A stretch of DNA of 64,000 nt, taken from positions 124,001-188,000 of the forward strand of contig LATX02000144.1 of the NCBI GenBank assembly GCA_001466705.2. Reading direction: 5' to 3'. The notes below the pieces were generated by a model. It was not told the origin of the DNA. It was given only the letters and a program-made list of their open reading frames with translations, and did not search any database. Source of the DNA: Moniliophthora roreri. Taxonomy: Eukaryota; Basidiomycota; Agaricomycetes; Agaricales; Marasmiaceae. This document shows positions 36,886 through 49,132 of the stretch, piece after piece (the stretch's first letter is position 1; the number at the start of each line of letters is the position of its first letter). The position numbers and the translations under genes were made by a program.

Positions 36886-39467
36886 CTATCGTGAGTATGG
36901 ATGGAAACTATGCTGACCTCGGCTACTCATCCTCAACGGCCCAACTCCAGCATTCGCCTGCATTCGGTTCATTCCCGCCATGGGGTTCATGCCCGATCGC
37001 ATTCCCATGCCCACCATGCCACCTCCCATCTGCGCACCCATCGGGCCCATTCCCAATCTCATACCACCGGCCATATTGCCCATGTTGTTCATGCCGCCCA
37101 TGTTGCCCATGTTGCCCATCTGACCCATGTTACCCATAGCGTTCATCTGCCCCATATTACCACCCCCCATTCCACCTCCCATGTTGCCTCCCATTCCGCC
37201 CATATTTCCCATACCACCCATCATGTTCATGCCATTCATCATACCCATACCACCCATACCATTCATACCACCCATCATGTTCATGCCATTCATCCCGTTC
37301 ATACCACCTACACCACCCATACCACCCATACCGTTCATCATACCCATCATAGCCATTTGGTTCATGTTCATACCCATTTGATTCATGCCCCCAGCTTGAC
37401 CACCACCGCCGCCAATCATTCCACGCATGTTAGGCCGCTGACCCTGCATAAGCATCGACGCCATGGGATTCTGCTGTTGTTGAATGAAGGGCACATTCGT
37501 AGCCTGCAGCCGATTCTCAAACGTCTCTCCACGATTGACACCACCGACAGGTGAACCAGTTCCAACATTACCCGTCATGACCCTCGCTTGGTCTCGTTGA
37601 CTTCTCGGTTGTGCAGCTTTGACTTCGATCTACATGATGCTCAGGTGTTAGTTTACGCGTCCTTCTCCATCAAGTCTACCGCACGCACCTGTTTTTCATC
37701 CAAAGTCAACGCCTTGCCAACCAACTGATCTGTATTCGTCGCATCTTCAAACGTCACGAATCCAAATCCTTTTGATCTCCCTGTATCGCGATCTACCATA
37801 ACAGTCGCGTCTACGACTTTGCCATACGTGCCGAAAAACTCCTTCATCGATTCTGACGTCGTGTTGGGTGCCAGGCCCCCAACAAAATATCGCGTGTTTC
37901 GTAAATGTTCTTCGCGAGGAATGGCCCTCTTGGGATCAATCTGGGGAAAACAAAGAGGTCGCGTTGGTTTAAAGGCTGGGTCAAGAGTCGAGTCGAAACG
38001 CACCGTCTTGCCATCAAGAAAGTGCTCGGATGTTATTACATTATTCACCACTGAACCATCTTCAAAGGTCAGGAAAGCGAATCCTCTAGATGTTCCTGAT
38101 GGATCTCGCATGATGGTCACTGCATCAACCTTGTTTAAGAGGGTAATAACGACAATGGTCAGTTTAATTTTCGTGCGGGATGTGGAACAAGGAGCGTTAA
38201 AAGGTACCTTTCCAAACTGTGAGAAGTACTTTGCAAGACCCTCTGCTCGGATGAACGAAGAATACGGGAAAGAGTTGATTAGTGGTAGGTAGCGTATGGA
38301 TTTTGGAGAAGATAGAGTACCATCTGTCGTATCCCAAGATAGACCGCCGATAAAGAGTTTGCTGTAGCAAGTGTTTCGACCGCAGAGTAGTAGACGAGCG
38401 TGCGTAAAACAAACGTAGACAGAGATAAGAGAGGATATGCAGTCGGAGCGCATGACACGAAGGTAAGCAGAAGGCGACCACGAGAGTGGGTGTAATAGAA
38501 GAGAAATAGACGGATGCACTATTAGTATCCACTGTATGAAGGACAAAAGAGTAAAAAAAGAAGACATCTCGTAGACACAACTATCATAGCGCGAAGGGCG
38601 CCAATATATCAATATTCTAGCGTGTAGCTGCGGAGTATCCAAGATGATGTGACGTGAAGAAACCATGTACACAGTCACAGAAACACATGGAATAGCACGT
38701 AGAACGCGTTGCAGGCTGTGCGCCTGACGACAAATCACGAACGGGGGGCGTTCGTAAGTGCACGGGCAAGGAAAACTATCCCAGGGCGGAAATTATAGAG
38801 ATGCGTAACAGTGTGGCTTACCCATGATCATGCATTTCGGATGGCTTCATTCCGAAAGCAGTTCCGCCGCTCGACTCCAACGTGGCTATGGGTGCCGTGC
38901 CATTGGTATGGGCTGCTCTATTCGTACTACCCGAGCCGAATGCGTTTCGTTGCTGTCTCTCCTGGCTCGGGGTCTGCTGGTAAACAGAGAACTGCTGAGC
39001 TATCTGTGCAGAGTACGACAGCCCATTGCCATTCTGTTTCTGTTTCCCTGATCCTTCGTTTCCAGCCCCTTCTTCTTCAACCTTGCCTGCAGCAGGTGTC
39101 GAACTTTGACTTGAAGCACCCGGAGATCCATTTGAAGACATGACTACCACCAACCCCATGGTTAGCCAGACGATGCTTGACACGCGAGATTAGCGTACCT
39201 TGAGTCGTCTTCTCGTCGTCATTCAATGTCGACTTTGCCGTGGTTGGTGAGCTTGATGCCTCAGACACGGGCTTTTCTTCCAATCCTTCTGGGTCCTGGA
39301 ACTGGAACTCGTCGTCCGCGCCTGAAGTTTCTGCTTTGGATGCTAACAAGGCATCCTCGTCGTCCCCATAAATATCTATTAAGATATTATATCTGTCAAA
39401 GCTCCAGAGAAGATAGAAAGGCCGTATTACCGCCATATAAATCAGAATCGAGAGCAGCCTTGGACAT
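36886..39467 (-). CDS. RNA-binding protein with two RRMs and a Met/Gly-rich tail (Hrp1/musashi-like)
   Basis: The start at 39467 gives MSKAALDSDLYG, an acidic exon (DIYGDDEDALLASKAETSGA) and a low-complexity exon (MSSNGSPGASSQSSTPAAGK, then a QQFSVYQQTPSQ region). RRM1 spans KLFIGGLSWDTTD (RNP2), AKYFSQFGKVDAVTIMRDPS and SRGFAFLTFEDGS (RNP1). RRM2 spans RYFVGGLAPNTTSESMKEFF and SKGFGFVTFEDATNTDQLVG. The last exon begins IEVKAAQP and ends in a long MGG/MNG-rich tail and SFHPYSR plus stop at 36886. Two adjacent RRMs of this type are those of Hrp1/DAZAP1/musashi proteins, which bind mRNA 3' regions in nucleus and cytoplasm. The intron before RRM1 (38362-38821) is 460 bases, far longer than its neighbours. 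Confidence 0.88.
37020..37420 (-). repeat. Met/Gly/Asn-rich coding repeat in the RRM protein tail
   Basis: Imperfect ATG-GGN-GGN and ATG-AAC-GGN units repeat over about 400 bases, encoding strings such as MGGMNGMNGMNMMGGMNGM. The opposite strand is also open over the whole length (His/Thr-rich), a by-product of the repeat. Such tails are prion-like and tend to phase-separate in RNA-binding proteins. Confidence 0.85.
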
Positions 39468-40031
39468 GTCGTTAAGGAAGATTAGGAGAAGGGTACTAAG
39501 AAGGGCAAGAAATGAGCTGTCCAACTGTGACAGGCAACAGCGCCTGTCACGATAACGAATGAAGAAACGAATTCCCGCGGTCATTCAGCGCTCTCGCGTC
39601 CTTCACCTTCGAAGTTCTGCTTGAGTTCTGCAGCGACCAACAACCCACTCTGAAATCCATTCCCATTGTTGACATTCTGTACATATTATGGACTGAATCT
39701 ACTACAATAGCACGTACTCATCGAGTAAGTTGCTTTTTCAAGCTTGTTACCTGAACTGGTACTGACATTCAGATTTTCAAGTTCTCACAAGAAGCACAAT
39801 ATGACGGGAACAAACTTCAATCAATCAGCACTTGACTATCAACAAACGTTATTACCATTATGCGCAAATCACGGCATTTCCAGACCTCATTAATTCGACT
39901 ACAATCCAACAATCCACACGACCGTTCTCTTGCCTTATCTTGCTCGACCGCGTGACGGCCATTCGATGGTATGCTATACATAGAACAAGATACGCATCAA
40001 AAGCTCGTCGAGCTTTTCCTCTTCTGCACTC

Positions 40032-42201
40032 ATGCCGCAACGAGACGTCGAAAACGCTCCCCAGTCGCAGGAGTACAACAACATTACGTCTCCTACCAAT
40101 CCACCAGATGCTGTCCTCGAGTCGGACAGACGGCTTCTGGAGCTCGGATACAAGCCCGAATTTCGACGTGAAATGTCGTTATTCGGTGTGTTGGGGATCT
40201 CGTTTTGTGCTATTGGAATCCTCACTGGGATGAGTAGCGCTTTTCAAACTGGTCTGTTCTCTGGGGGACCGTTAGGTGTGTAATAGTACCATCTCTGTCA
40301 CTGCGCCGAGCTGATCAGGATTGCATAGGTCTGTTCTGGGGATGGAATGTCGGTCACTTTCACATCTCTCTGGGACCCTCTCACTGAATGGACTCCATAT
40401 AGATATGCTCGCTTTTCATGCTTTTCATTGCGATGAGCCAAGCTGAGATATGCAGTGCGTTGTGGGTGCATGTCTCTTCTATGCCATTGGAGGCAACGCT
40501 GACACGAACCCTGCAGTCCAACGATGGGTGGTCTATACTTCTGGGTTTGCAAGATGAAGCCAGACCTTCCGGTCCTAGGATGTGAGCACTTCCATGATCT
40601 TATCTCGAATCGAATCGAACTCACGGCCTATGCAGTCTACACAGGTTGGATTTATTCTATTGCCATGATCCTTACAGGAACCTCTGGAAACCTTAGGTAT
40701 GCCCTGCATCCGAAAGCCGTTCGCAGACTCATGGCTTCATTTTTCACAGCACAGCTCTATATCTGGCATCTCTTGTAGAAGTGGGACAAGGAAGAACGCT
40801 CACTCGCGTTGAGATTGCTGCTATTGCTTGGGGTGTTAACATTCTTTCTGGCATTATCAACACCGTTGGCACCAAAGCGATAGGGAGAATGAGCTCTTTC
40901 AACATTTGGTGGACACTAGCTGGGACGTTCGTACTCGTCATTACCTTACTCGTGAAAGCACCAGAGAAGGTCTGTTGCCAGGCCATGATACATGATTTTC
41001 TACGAGGATGCTGACTTCTCTGCAGAACTCGGCTACTTTTGTGTTCACGGATTTTGAGAAGTAGTTCGGTTCGACTCGTGCTGGTGTCGCTCTACTCATC
41101 TTCGTACTCTTAGTTTTACTGGTTGGGGATCCAAAGGGTTCGTCGTTTTATTGGGCTTCCTCCAGGTTCGTAATTGTCACCCTAATACTCCCTCATGTCC
41201 TCAGCAATTCGGTAGGCCGTGTACTCTCTCGAAGGCAGCGAAACAGCGGGTCAAGTCGCTGAAGAAGCTAAACGTGCTGAGTTCCTCGCACCCATAGCCG
41301 TAGTATCCAGTATCGTCGGATCCTGGCTCATCGGCCTGGCATACATGCTCGCACTCTTATTCTCCGTACAAAGCATACCCAGCATCCAATCCACTTCCTT
41401 CGCAATACCTATTGCTCAACTGTATTACGATGCTGTTGGCCCAAAACTGACGCTCATGTGTCTTACCGTCATCTGCTTAGCCCAGTTTATGGCGGCTGTC
41501 ACTGCTTTCACGGCCAGCTCAAGATTGTTTTACGCCTTGGCGAGAGATAATGCGTTTCCCGCAAAGAAAGCGTTCATGGCACTCAACCGATACCAAGCAC
41601 CGTATGTGGGTGTATGGACGTCAGTGTTGGTAGGCTGTGTCGTTTCGTGTGCCTATATCGGGTCAGTTATCGCTGTGAGTGGTCAGAGGTATCTTTGTCT
41701 GAGAGAGCGGTTTCTGACTGATCGTCCCTTCAGTTCAATGCGATTCTGTCGTCGGCTGCCGTAGCTGTGATGTTGGGGTATCTGCAACCAATTATCATTC
41801 GTGTGTTCTGGCCGTCCGCGTATGTTAACTATCCATCGTTCTGGCGACAGCTTACCTCATACGCTGCACGATAGACTGGGTGTTCGCGGGCCTTTCCATC
41901 TAGGACGCTGGTCATGGACTATCAACGCCTTGAGCTTCGGGGTACGTAATCCAGACTTTGCTACCTCTGTGCGCTTGTTCACGTTTCAGTTCAGTTCACG
42001 GTCTTTATCTGCGTGCTCTTTGTCCTGCCTACCTCGCACCCGGTCACAAAGGACAATATGAACTATGCCGTCGTTTCGATAGGTGGTTTGTTGTTGATTG
42101 TCAGTCTCACTTGGCTGTTCTGGGGACGATATCGATTCAAGGGACCAGTTCATACGAATATCACGTTTGAAGAGCAATCGATTGATGAGAAAACGGACTA
42201 G
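40032..42201 (+). CDS. Amino-acid/GABA permease (APC family, Uga4-like)
   Basis: The start at 40032 gives a hydrophilic tail, then ESDRRLLELGYKPEFRREMS and the first membrane helix FGVLGISFCAIGILTGMSSA. Joining about ten exons gives GGPLGLFWGWN, AMSQAEICSAFPTMGGLYFW, LGFYTGWIYSIAMILTG, STALYLASLVEVGQG, FVFTDFENFTGWGSKGF, AVYSLEGSETAGQVAEEAKR, AQFMAAVTAFTASSRLFYAL, LGVRGPFHLGRWSWTINALS and a last helix YAVVSIGGLLLIVSLTWLFW. The TAG is at 42199-42201. An apparent in-frame TAG after FTDFE is removed by an intron with donor GTAGTT at about 41061. The 11-12 helix layout and GGLYFW/FTDFEN blocks fit fungal GABA/choline-type permeases. Plasma-membrane uptake of GABA or a related amine is the likely role. 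Confidence 0.88.
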
Positions 42202-42404
42202 TATTCGTATAGACCAAGATCATATTCGCCAATCGATGGTTGTACACCAACATACGTGTTACATGTAGCAGGATATGGTAATATACTAGGGAAATTATAA
42301 TTCTGGGCTGTTTGACGCGTCCACGGGTTCATAGCTTGTATAGACAGAAATAAGGAGGTGTAGGATCGATTGTCTCAGTCAACGTGAGATGATTTCTATG
42401 ACAC

Positions 42405-44345
42405 GAAGCCCAGAGAATGGAAACAGGGGCTCCTTCCGGTTATGTCAAGTTGGATAATCTACGGACAAGATGTTCATTCTGTTTTCGCCCGGACACGACC
42501 TGAAGGTACGCACCATAACCCTTACTGCTCTCATATCATAAAGTTGTTCTGTTCTTCCGTCGTTTCTCTGGGCATTTTCCATTGCTGAGAGTCGAGCAGA
42601 ATTGGATTTTGACGTGGTACAAGGCTGGCAAGAGTCCGGATAAAGATTGTCGTAGTGGTCCAAGAACAAAGCGCATCGCTGACACGATTCCCAGGCTTCA
42701 GTTTCACTGCAACTTTGATGATGGCATACGGGCTTCCATCCTCAAGCAGCAATTTCGTACGTCTGTTCAATGAATAAGATAGGTACCGGGTTTTCATCGT
42801 AGATTCCTTCGCCTCGAACTCATCCGCGCCTGAGCCTATTATCACCGCTCGAAGTGTTGATGTCTCCACAATTGGATACGCTGGCTTGATTGACGATTGG
42901 TCTGTATCTCTTTGTTCCCTTTGGAATCCCGGGTGAAGCACTGACACTCGTTTATTTTAACAAAGAAGTCTGCCTTTGGACAAAACTTCTTTATATTTCT
43001 GTCATGGTCGTATCCTGGTCAAGGCGCAAGACCTGGCAGGTTATAAAGATCTCTCCTTTTCCTCAGAATAATCATTAATTCACGGCTCATCGATACCTCA
43101 TGCCACGTCCCGCCACTCCAGTGACTCAACAGGTTGGCAACTTGTCTGCTCATGCGCGGATATTACCTCCAGAACTCATCGATCTCATCCTTTCGAACCT
43201 TCAAGGAGATGAATCCAGGAAAGCTCTTCTTGCGAGCAGCCTTGTCTCCCGAAGGTTGGCGTGCGATAGCGCTTCGATACTTCTTCAAAGGGAAAAAAAG
43301 TTACATTTCGAGGACCGGCGTTCCCAAAATTCGATTTATTCATGTCGCTCATGGGCCCCCAATCGACGCGTCCATGTAAATTTCCCTCGCTCATCCATCA
43401 CTTGTGCCTCGTCTTCGAAGGGGAAGACTGGGATGCAGACGATAACTTCAGCAGTGCTAACTGGGTGGACGTAGTGTTGAGCGCTCTCGAAGGGAAGGCC
43501 AATCTACAAGCTCTGTCCATCGAGATTGTCAAGGATGAGAACGGTATTCTTGTCATCGACAAACTTCTCAAAACAATCGGTCCACTTTCCTCTCTTTCTT
43601 CCAACCTCGTTCAATTGCAGTTCTCTGCCTATAACCAATTTATTGGACACGTGATTGCCTTCATAACATCCTTTCCGCGATTGGAGGTACTAGGCTTCTT
43701 TAGTATGGAGATGCATTACGACGATGGCGAAGTGGATGCGGGTCCATGGACGAAATGTCGCCTTCCAGACTCGTTACACACTCTACACCTGAGGACTGGA
43801 TACTTGACCTGCGATATTGCGGTAATATGGCTTCCGTGGCTGGCATCACACTCACCAATGAGAAACTTGCGGTACCTTTCGATTCTCAAGGAGCACGGTC
43901 TGTTAACGGGCCGAAGTTACCTTCATTTGAATCCAGAGCTGAAACACTTGTATCTGAGTTTTACGGATGACCCCGATTCCGCATTCGACGAGTATACTTG
44001 CCTGGGTGAGTCATCCCATAATGATACATATGTTCGGGTGATTTATGTGTTTCTTCTACAGGAACGTATGACCTCAGCCGCTTCTTACATCTTGAGAGCA
44101 TTGCAGTGTATCTACCTTATTGCCTCTTGGAACCAGGGGAACGCGATACTCCGAGCGACCTGTTGGACTGCATAATGGAGGTGTGGGAGATGCCGAACAA
44201 GATTAGGTTTCCTCATTTTCAATGTGTTGACATCATAGTAAAGGGAGCTATGCTCTAGGATTACAAGGCTTGGTTTCCATTTGACGAGTTCATCCACGAG
44301 AGGAAGATCAATCTCTGCATTCACCAGGCGTACAACGAGATTATA
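42405..44345 (+). repeat. Duplicated block, inverted copy at 975-2800
   Basis: Matching landmarks, in order and reversed on the minus strand of 975-2800, are CACGAAGCCCAGAGAAT, GACAAGATGTTCATTCTGTT, ACCATAACCCTTACTGCTCT, the F-box region, CTCATGGGCCCCCAATCGAC and GCGTACAACGAGAT. The block includes the F-box gene and about 600 bases upstream. In that upstream part the minus strand of this copy encodes LLLEDGSPYAIIKVAVKLKP, so a second gene fragment was carried along. Confidence 0.8.
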
Positions 44346-44513
44346 CCAGCGCCTGCGAATTTGGATTGGGTGATGCGGAGGGCGTTCCTTATGAACAAGT
44401 CCAGCGGGCTATTGACGCTGAAGCTGCTCAAACAACGACCAGGGAGTATGGGAAGCGGGTGGAATATGCTCAAGCAGGAAGAGTTTCGGGATCGAGATGT
44501 GGAATTCAAGTAG
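43100..44513 (+). pseudogene. F-box protein pseudogene
   Basis: The start MPRPATPVTQQVGNLSAHAR leads into an F-box (ILPPELIDLILSNLQGDESR, ALLASSLVSRR). Compared with the copy at 975-2800 there is a one-base insertion after SLVSR (about 43255) and another in the A7 run (43290-43297). Together they return the frame to MSLMGPQSTRPCKFPSLIHH. The rest shows leucine-rich-like strands (LEVLGFFSMEMHYDDGEVDA, SLHTLHLRTGYLTCDIAVIW), one intron near 44005-44062, then an in-frame TAG at 44256-44258 where the other copy has GAG. The frame continues after it to TAG at 44513. Three disabling changes make it a pseudogene. An intron using the insertions was considered, but no splice sites fit. Confidence 0.75.
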
Positions 44514-44643
44514 AAGTGCCTTTTTGATACCAATTACTTTGATGGCTGGTCCATGAATAACGGAATATATAGAATGACATTTGTGTATCAATACTATACA
44601 TTCCATTCGTATATTCCAACCTTGCTCATTCCCTAACCGACGT

Positions 44644-45256
44644 TCAAGTAGTGAAAGTAAACCTCTGAGCGTTAGGAACAACACCGCATGTTCGAACGAA
44701 CAAATTATCCGAAGGTGCTCTATCAACTTGCAAACACAAGCTAGGATCCGCGAACGGTTTGATGTTACAGTTGGACGCAATGACCGTTCCGGCAGGTGCG
44801 GTAGATGGGTCTGTCGAGGAGCAAGTTTCGCAGTCAATTATGAATTGCTGGTTCCTGTTCAGGTTTAGTCAACGTCAAGGGGAAGAAGTAGGGAGGACTA
44901 ACAAGGGAATAGGCGTATCCGCTGTATCTTCCATGGTAACGGTATTGTCGGCGTTTCGGGTAAGCGCGGTGCTAGTGTCATCAATATCCCTGAATGAGAA
45001 GGACAATGAAGGTTAACGATGAAATTAAGAACAGCGTAGAGATAGCGAACCTAAAGACATAGCTAGATGAAGGCAGCCCGAGCAACCGCAAGATATCCCA
45101 GAATGGCGCCGACGACCCATGTCCACGACCGTTGGGTGTAACGAAGCCATTCGCACCGACGATGCTGACACCAGTACCGAAACTTGGTTCGCAGGCGGAT
45201 GCGACGGCGATGAAGAGCGAGAAGGTCACGGTCTGAAGGAGTGCAGAGGCGTGCAT
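44644..45256 (-). CDS. Small secreted cysteine-containing protein
   Basis: The start at 45256 gives a signal peptide (MHASALLQTVTFSLFIAVAS) with cleavage likely before ACEPSFGTG. Three exons follow: GANGFVTPNGRGHGSSAPFW, SSSYVFRDIDDTSTALTR, then NQQFIIDCETCSSTDPSTAP, APAGTVIASNCNIKPFADPS and LCLQVDRAPSDNLFVRTC, ending AQRFTFTT and TGA at 44644-44646. The mature protein has several Cys residues. The block DPSLCLQV...VRTCGVVPNAQRFTF has the shape of a single ricin-B/beta-trefoil-like strand set, but no QxW motif is present. An extracellular role is likely; the family is not recognised. All introns are canonical. Confidence 0.75.
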
Positions 45257-45864
45257 TGTTGTGGAATCGTTGGTTGATTGAGGGTTCGAGAACGGTTCGA
45301 GGTCTTATATAGAGAAATTACCCCGCCGAGTGAGGTCAATCCCGCAGCCAAGACAACAATATGGTAGAGCTAAGGATCTTTCCCTGACTCGTTCTGTCAA
45401 CGAATGAATTGAGCTTGCCGTATTTCGCTTAGGAGTAGGTGAGTACTCACCGCAAAACGAGTATGTCGCATCTAGAATTATGAAAGACACTGCGCAATGA
45501 CGTGAGTTTGAGTCGATACCTAAGGCTAAGATGGTTTCACTTTAAGGTCATGAGGGGTAGCGGGTAGAGGTAATCAATGCCGGCGCTGGTCTTGCCGTGG
45601 AGTAAGCGGTTGTGCCTGTCAAAGAGGTACGTCAGATGGGTAGAGGAATGAAGAGACTCACAGCCTTCCCCACAAAACAGTTTGTGGCTATTTCTTAAGG
45701 TATCAATCCTGAGCATACCCTGCGTACAGTTACTTGGGATTAGGGCTGAGATGCTTAAGGAGGAGGCGAAATTCTCGGGCTTGGGATACGTTTCCGTGTG
45801 TAATAAACCGGGTTTGCTCGAAACAATAGCGTACATTTCTCGTATCACTCCCTTCGTCTAATGA

Positions 45865-46778
45865 TCACCAAGGGACCTGTCCATCAGCATCCCAGAAAAG
45901 ACCTGAAAAAAGTACGATATCGGTCTCGGATTCAGTTCACTGAAAGAGAGGCACTCACCCGTCCTATCCTCAGTGCCAGGGCCCAAAAGACACCATTCGG
46001 GAAACAAACTCGCACCCTGCTCAGTCGTCATGCCCCCGGACCCGAAATGGTTTAATTTGGTAGCAACGAATCCAGGGCACAAGCAATTAACCCGAATGCC
46101 ATCCTTCTTCAACTCTCTGGCCAGCGCAATCGAATACATGTTCACCGCGGATTTGCTACAGCAATACGCAGCAAAGGTCGTATCTCCTTGCGGTGATGAC
46201 TGATATTCACCGGAAGCCCAGCCCATTGAAGTCTGAACGATGTTACCGTAGCCGCGTTTGGCTTTCCGGATAAGAGGGAGAAGGGTGATGGTGGTTTGAA
46301 TCAGCCCGAAAAGGTTGGTTTCGAAAACTGATCTGAGGACATTCATGTTCATAGCGTCAGCTGTTTGAGGGTCGCCTATACCACTGATGCCTAGTACATA
46401 TTTTCAGCATTTATGCAAGGAATGATGGGTAAGTGTAGAAAGGCGAACCTGCATTATTGACCAGTACATCGAGCCTGTCCTCTTCTTTTTCAATAGTATC
46501 CCTCGCAGCTTCGATCGACTTGATATCTTGTACATCGAGTTGGACAAATTTGACGTCCAACCCGTACTCGCTCTTGAGCTTCTGTCTGATAAGCGAATCA
46601 GAAACCCAGTCAATCATGAGAAAAAAGTAGAGATTTACTGAGCCTCTTTCCCAGCATCGACCTTTCTTGCTGCCAGATAGACGATATGGCCTTTTTGTGC
46701 AAGAAGCCTGACGATGTCAAAACCGATGCCGGTGTTTGAACCAGTGACGAGGATAACGCGTTTGTATTCTTCGGACAT
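45865..46778 (-). CDS. Short-chain dehydrogenase/reductase, copy A
   Basis: The start at 46778 (MSEEYKRVILVTGSNTGIGF) carries the cofactor motif TGxxxGIG, followed by IVRLLAQKGHIVYLAARKVD. Next come KFVQLDVQDIKSIEAARDTI, LDVLVNNAG, IVQTSMGWASG (catalytic Ser region), and AAYCCSKSAVNMYSIALARE with the YxxxK pair. RVNCLCPGFVATKLNH follows, and the last exon GLFWDADGQVPW ends in TGA at 45865-45867. These are the classic SDR elements for NAD(P)H-dependent carbonyl reduction, most like carbonyl-reductase-type fungal SDRs. The small exons join through canonical introns. It lies in tandem, same strand, with copy B at 48221-49132. Confidence 0.9.
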
Positions 46779-48220
46779 GTTGAATCAAGATAGAGAAGCA
46801 AGAGAGAAGAGGGCTTTAGTCTGAGAGTTACAGATGCCTTGGAGTCCCTTTTAAGGCCTCACTCTGAGACCTGAAATCGCTAGTTTGCATCGCGAGCATC
46901 TTGCTTTTTCCAAACGTTCCGCGTTACGCCGCGCCCACTAGACTTGATTTGTGATCGTGTAGATAGAAACGCTGTAAGCATGAGAATTTTGACCAGCTGC
47001 AATTGCTGAAGTAGGCTGAAGTTAACAATGATCGGGACAGCTTGCTGATGGCGACAGCCGCTAATGGGGATTACCACTGATGGGCTGCTGGGCAATTGCA
47101 TGAAGAACAAAGAATGACATTTCCCGGTAAATCGTGGAATGAGACATACCCTGCAGAGGATAAACCTCTCCTTCACAGACATTCATTTCGCTTATTTTAT
47201 TTTTCTCGGTGGCATATCAGAAATTCGGGCATGCACGGAGGGCATTCATAAGGTGTGCGGCTTTACGACGCGGTACATAGTATGTAGTCGCATGTCAGCC
47301 TATAGCTTGAACAGATACTTTAATATGAAATGTAATCTTACCTTGCTTGTTATTGAAGTACTTTCTCCAGGCTTGAGTACAGTTCGGTACATCCAGGCCA
47401 AAAATATTTATCCTGATGCATAAACGCGAGGATCATGGGCATAGCGAGGAGGAATATCCAATGCAGATAATCATGCTAGGAATGCAAAGGAATTACGATT
47501 GATAGGTACAATTCAGAAACCATACAAAAATCGCGTTCTAGACTTGAGTTAATATGAGACTTCACTGGGACGACTCGAGAATAGAGCCTGTCTACTTGAA
47601 TCCGTTTTCACAAGATCCTTCAAGTCTGATATACTCATACTGATAGTAAACTTGAGACGTGCTCGATCCATCTGCTGGAGCCAAGCGCGCTGTAAGCACA
47701 TGGCTGAAGCATGACTGTCTGTAGTCGTTGAATACGATCACACTATGTACGGGGCGGGTGAGTGTCAGATCGAGTGCGAAATGGAAACCGCTTTGTGCTT
47801 TCAGTCCTGAGCATCGTACACAATGTTCAAGAGTTCCAAGTATCACTGTCGGCGTCCGCCATGTCCTGGGGCAGTCAGAGGTGGTCGTCGACGAGCACTG
47901 CGGCGAGCAGACCAGACGACGGCCCACTGGCATAGTGGAGGTGAGAGAAGCGGACGTCGTAGGAGTCGATTGATACTGTGAATCATTTCAAGGTCTTCGG
48001 GTGAATTGGTTTCACTTCAAAATCATGAGGGTAGCGGGAAGAGGAAATCGGGTAAACGGCCGTGCCTATCGTAAATTATGTCGATTGGGCGGGCAGAGAA
48101 ATGAGGAGATTCACCTTCTCCACAAAACAGTTCATGACTGATTCTTGAGACGTTCTCGGGCTTGGGTACATTTGCGATTCAACAGTGTACATTTCTCGTA
48201 TTACTCCCTTCGTCTAATGA

Positions 48221-49132
48221 TCACCAAGGAACCTGTCCATCAGCATCCCAGAAAAGACCTGAAAAAGTGTGACATCAATCTCGGATTCAGTTCACTGAAG
48301 GAGAGGCACTCACCCGTCTTATCCTCAGTGCCAGGGCCCAAAAGACACCATTCAGGAAACAAATTCGCACCCTGCTCAGTTGTCTTGCCCCCAGGTCTGA
48401 AATGGTTCAACTTGGTAGTAACAAATCCCGGACAGAGACAGTTAACCCGAATGCCATCCTTCTTCAACTCTCTAGCCAACGCAATCGAATACATGTTCAC
48501 CGCGGACTTGCTACTGCAATACGCAGCAAAGGTTGTGATACCATTTGGTGATGATTGATGTTCACCGGAAGCCCAGCGCATGGAAGTCTGAACGATGTTA
48601 CCGTAGCCGCGTTTGGCCTTCCGGATAAGAGGGAGAAGGGTGGTGGTGGTTTGAACCAGTCCGAAAAAGTTGGTTTCGAAAACTGATCTGAGGACATTCA
48701 TGTCCATAGCGTCGGCTGTTTGAGGATCGCCCATGCCACTGATGCCTAGCGCGTAAAAATTTCAGCATTTATGCAGTAAGTGATAAGTATGTGTCGACGT
48801 ACCTGCATTGTTGACTAGCACATCGAGTCTGCCCTCTTCCTTGTCAATAGTATCCCTCGCAGCTTCGATCGACTTGATATCTTGTACATCGAGTTGGACA
48901 AATTTGACGTCCAACCCGTACTCGTTCTTGAGCTTCTGTCTGATAAGGGTATCAGAAACGCAGTCAATCATGAGAAAAAAGTGGAGATTTACTGAGCCTC
49001 TTTCCCAGCATCGACCTTTCTTGCTGCCAGGTAGACAGTATGGCCTTTCTCTGCGAGAAGCTTGACGACGTCGAAACCAATACCAGTATTCGAACCGGTG
49101 ACGAGGATAACGCGTTTGTATTCTTCGGACAT
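48221..49132 (-). CDS. Short-chain dehydrogenase/reductase, copy B
   Basis: Nearly the same protein as copy A. It starts at 49132 with the MSEEYKRVILVTGSNTGIGF opening and carries FVQLDVQDIKSIEAARDTI, LDVLVNNAG, IVQTSMRWASG, AAYCSSKSAVNMYSIALARE (YxxxK) and the same GLFWDADGQVPW end (TGA at 48221-48223). Differences are mostly conservative, such as SMRWASG for SMGWASG and FNHF-region GPGGKTTEQ for GSGGMTTEQ. No stop or frameshift is seen, so both copies look functional. Promoter and 3' flank are also shared with copy A. Different expression or substrate range is possible but not visible. Confidence 0.9.

Noticed and set aside
36901..37554. 217-codon plus-strand ORF, His/Thr-rich
   Set aside because: It is the antisense of the Met/Gly repeat of the RRM protein; repeats with few stops leave the opposite frame open.
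41058..41064. In-frame TAG in the GABA permease after FTDFE, suggesting a pseudogene
   Set aside because: A donor GTAGTT at this point and an acceptor near 41115 restore FTDFENFTGWGSKG, the family sequence.
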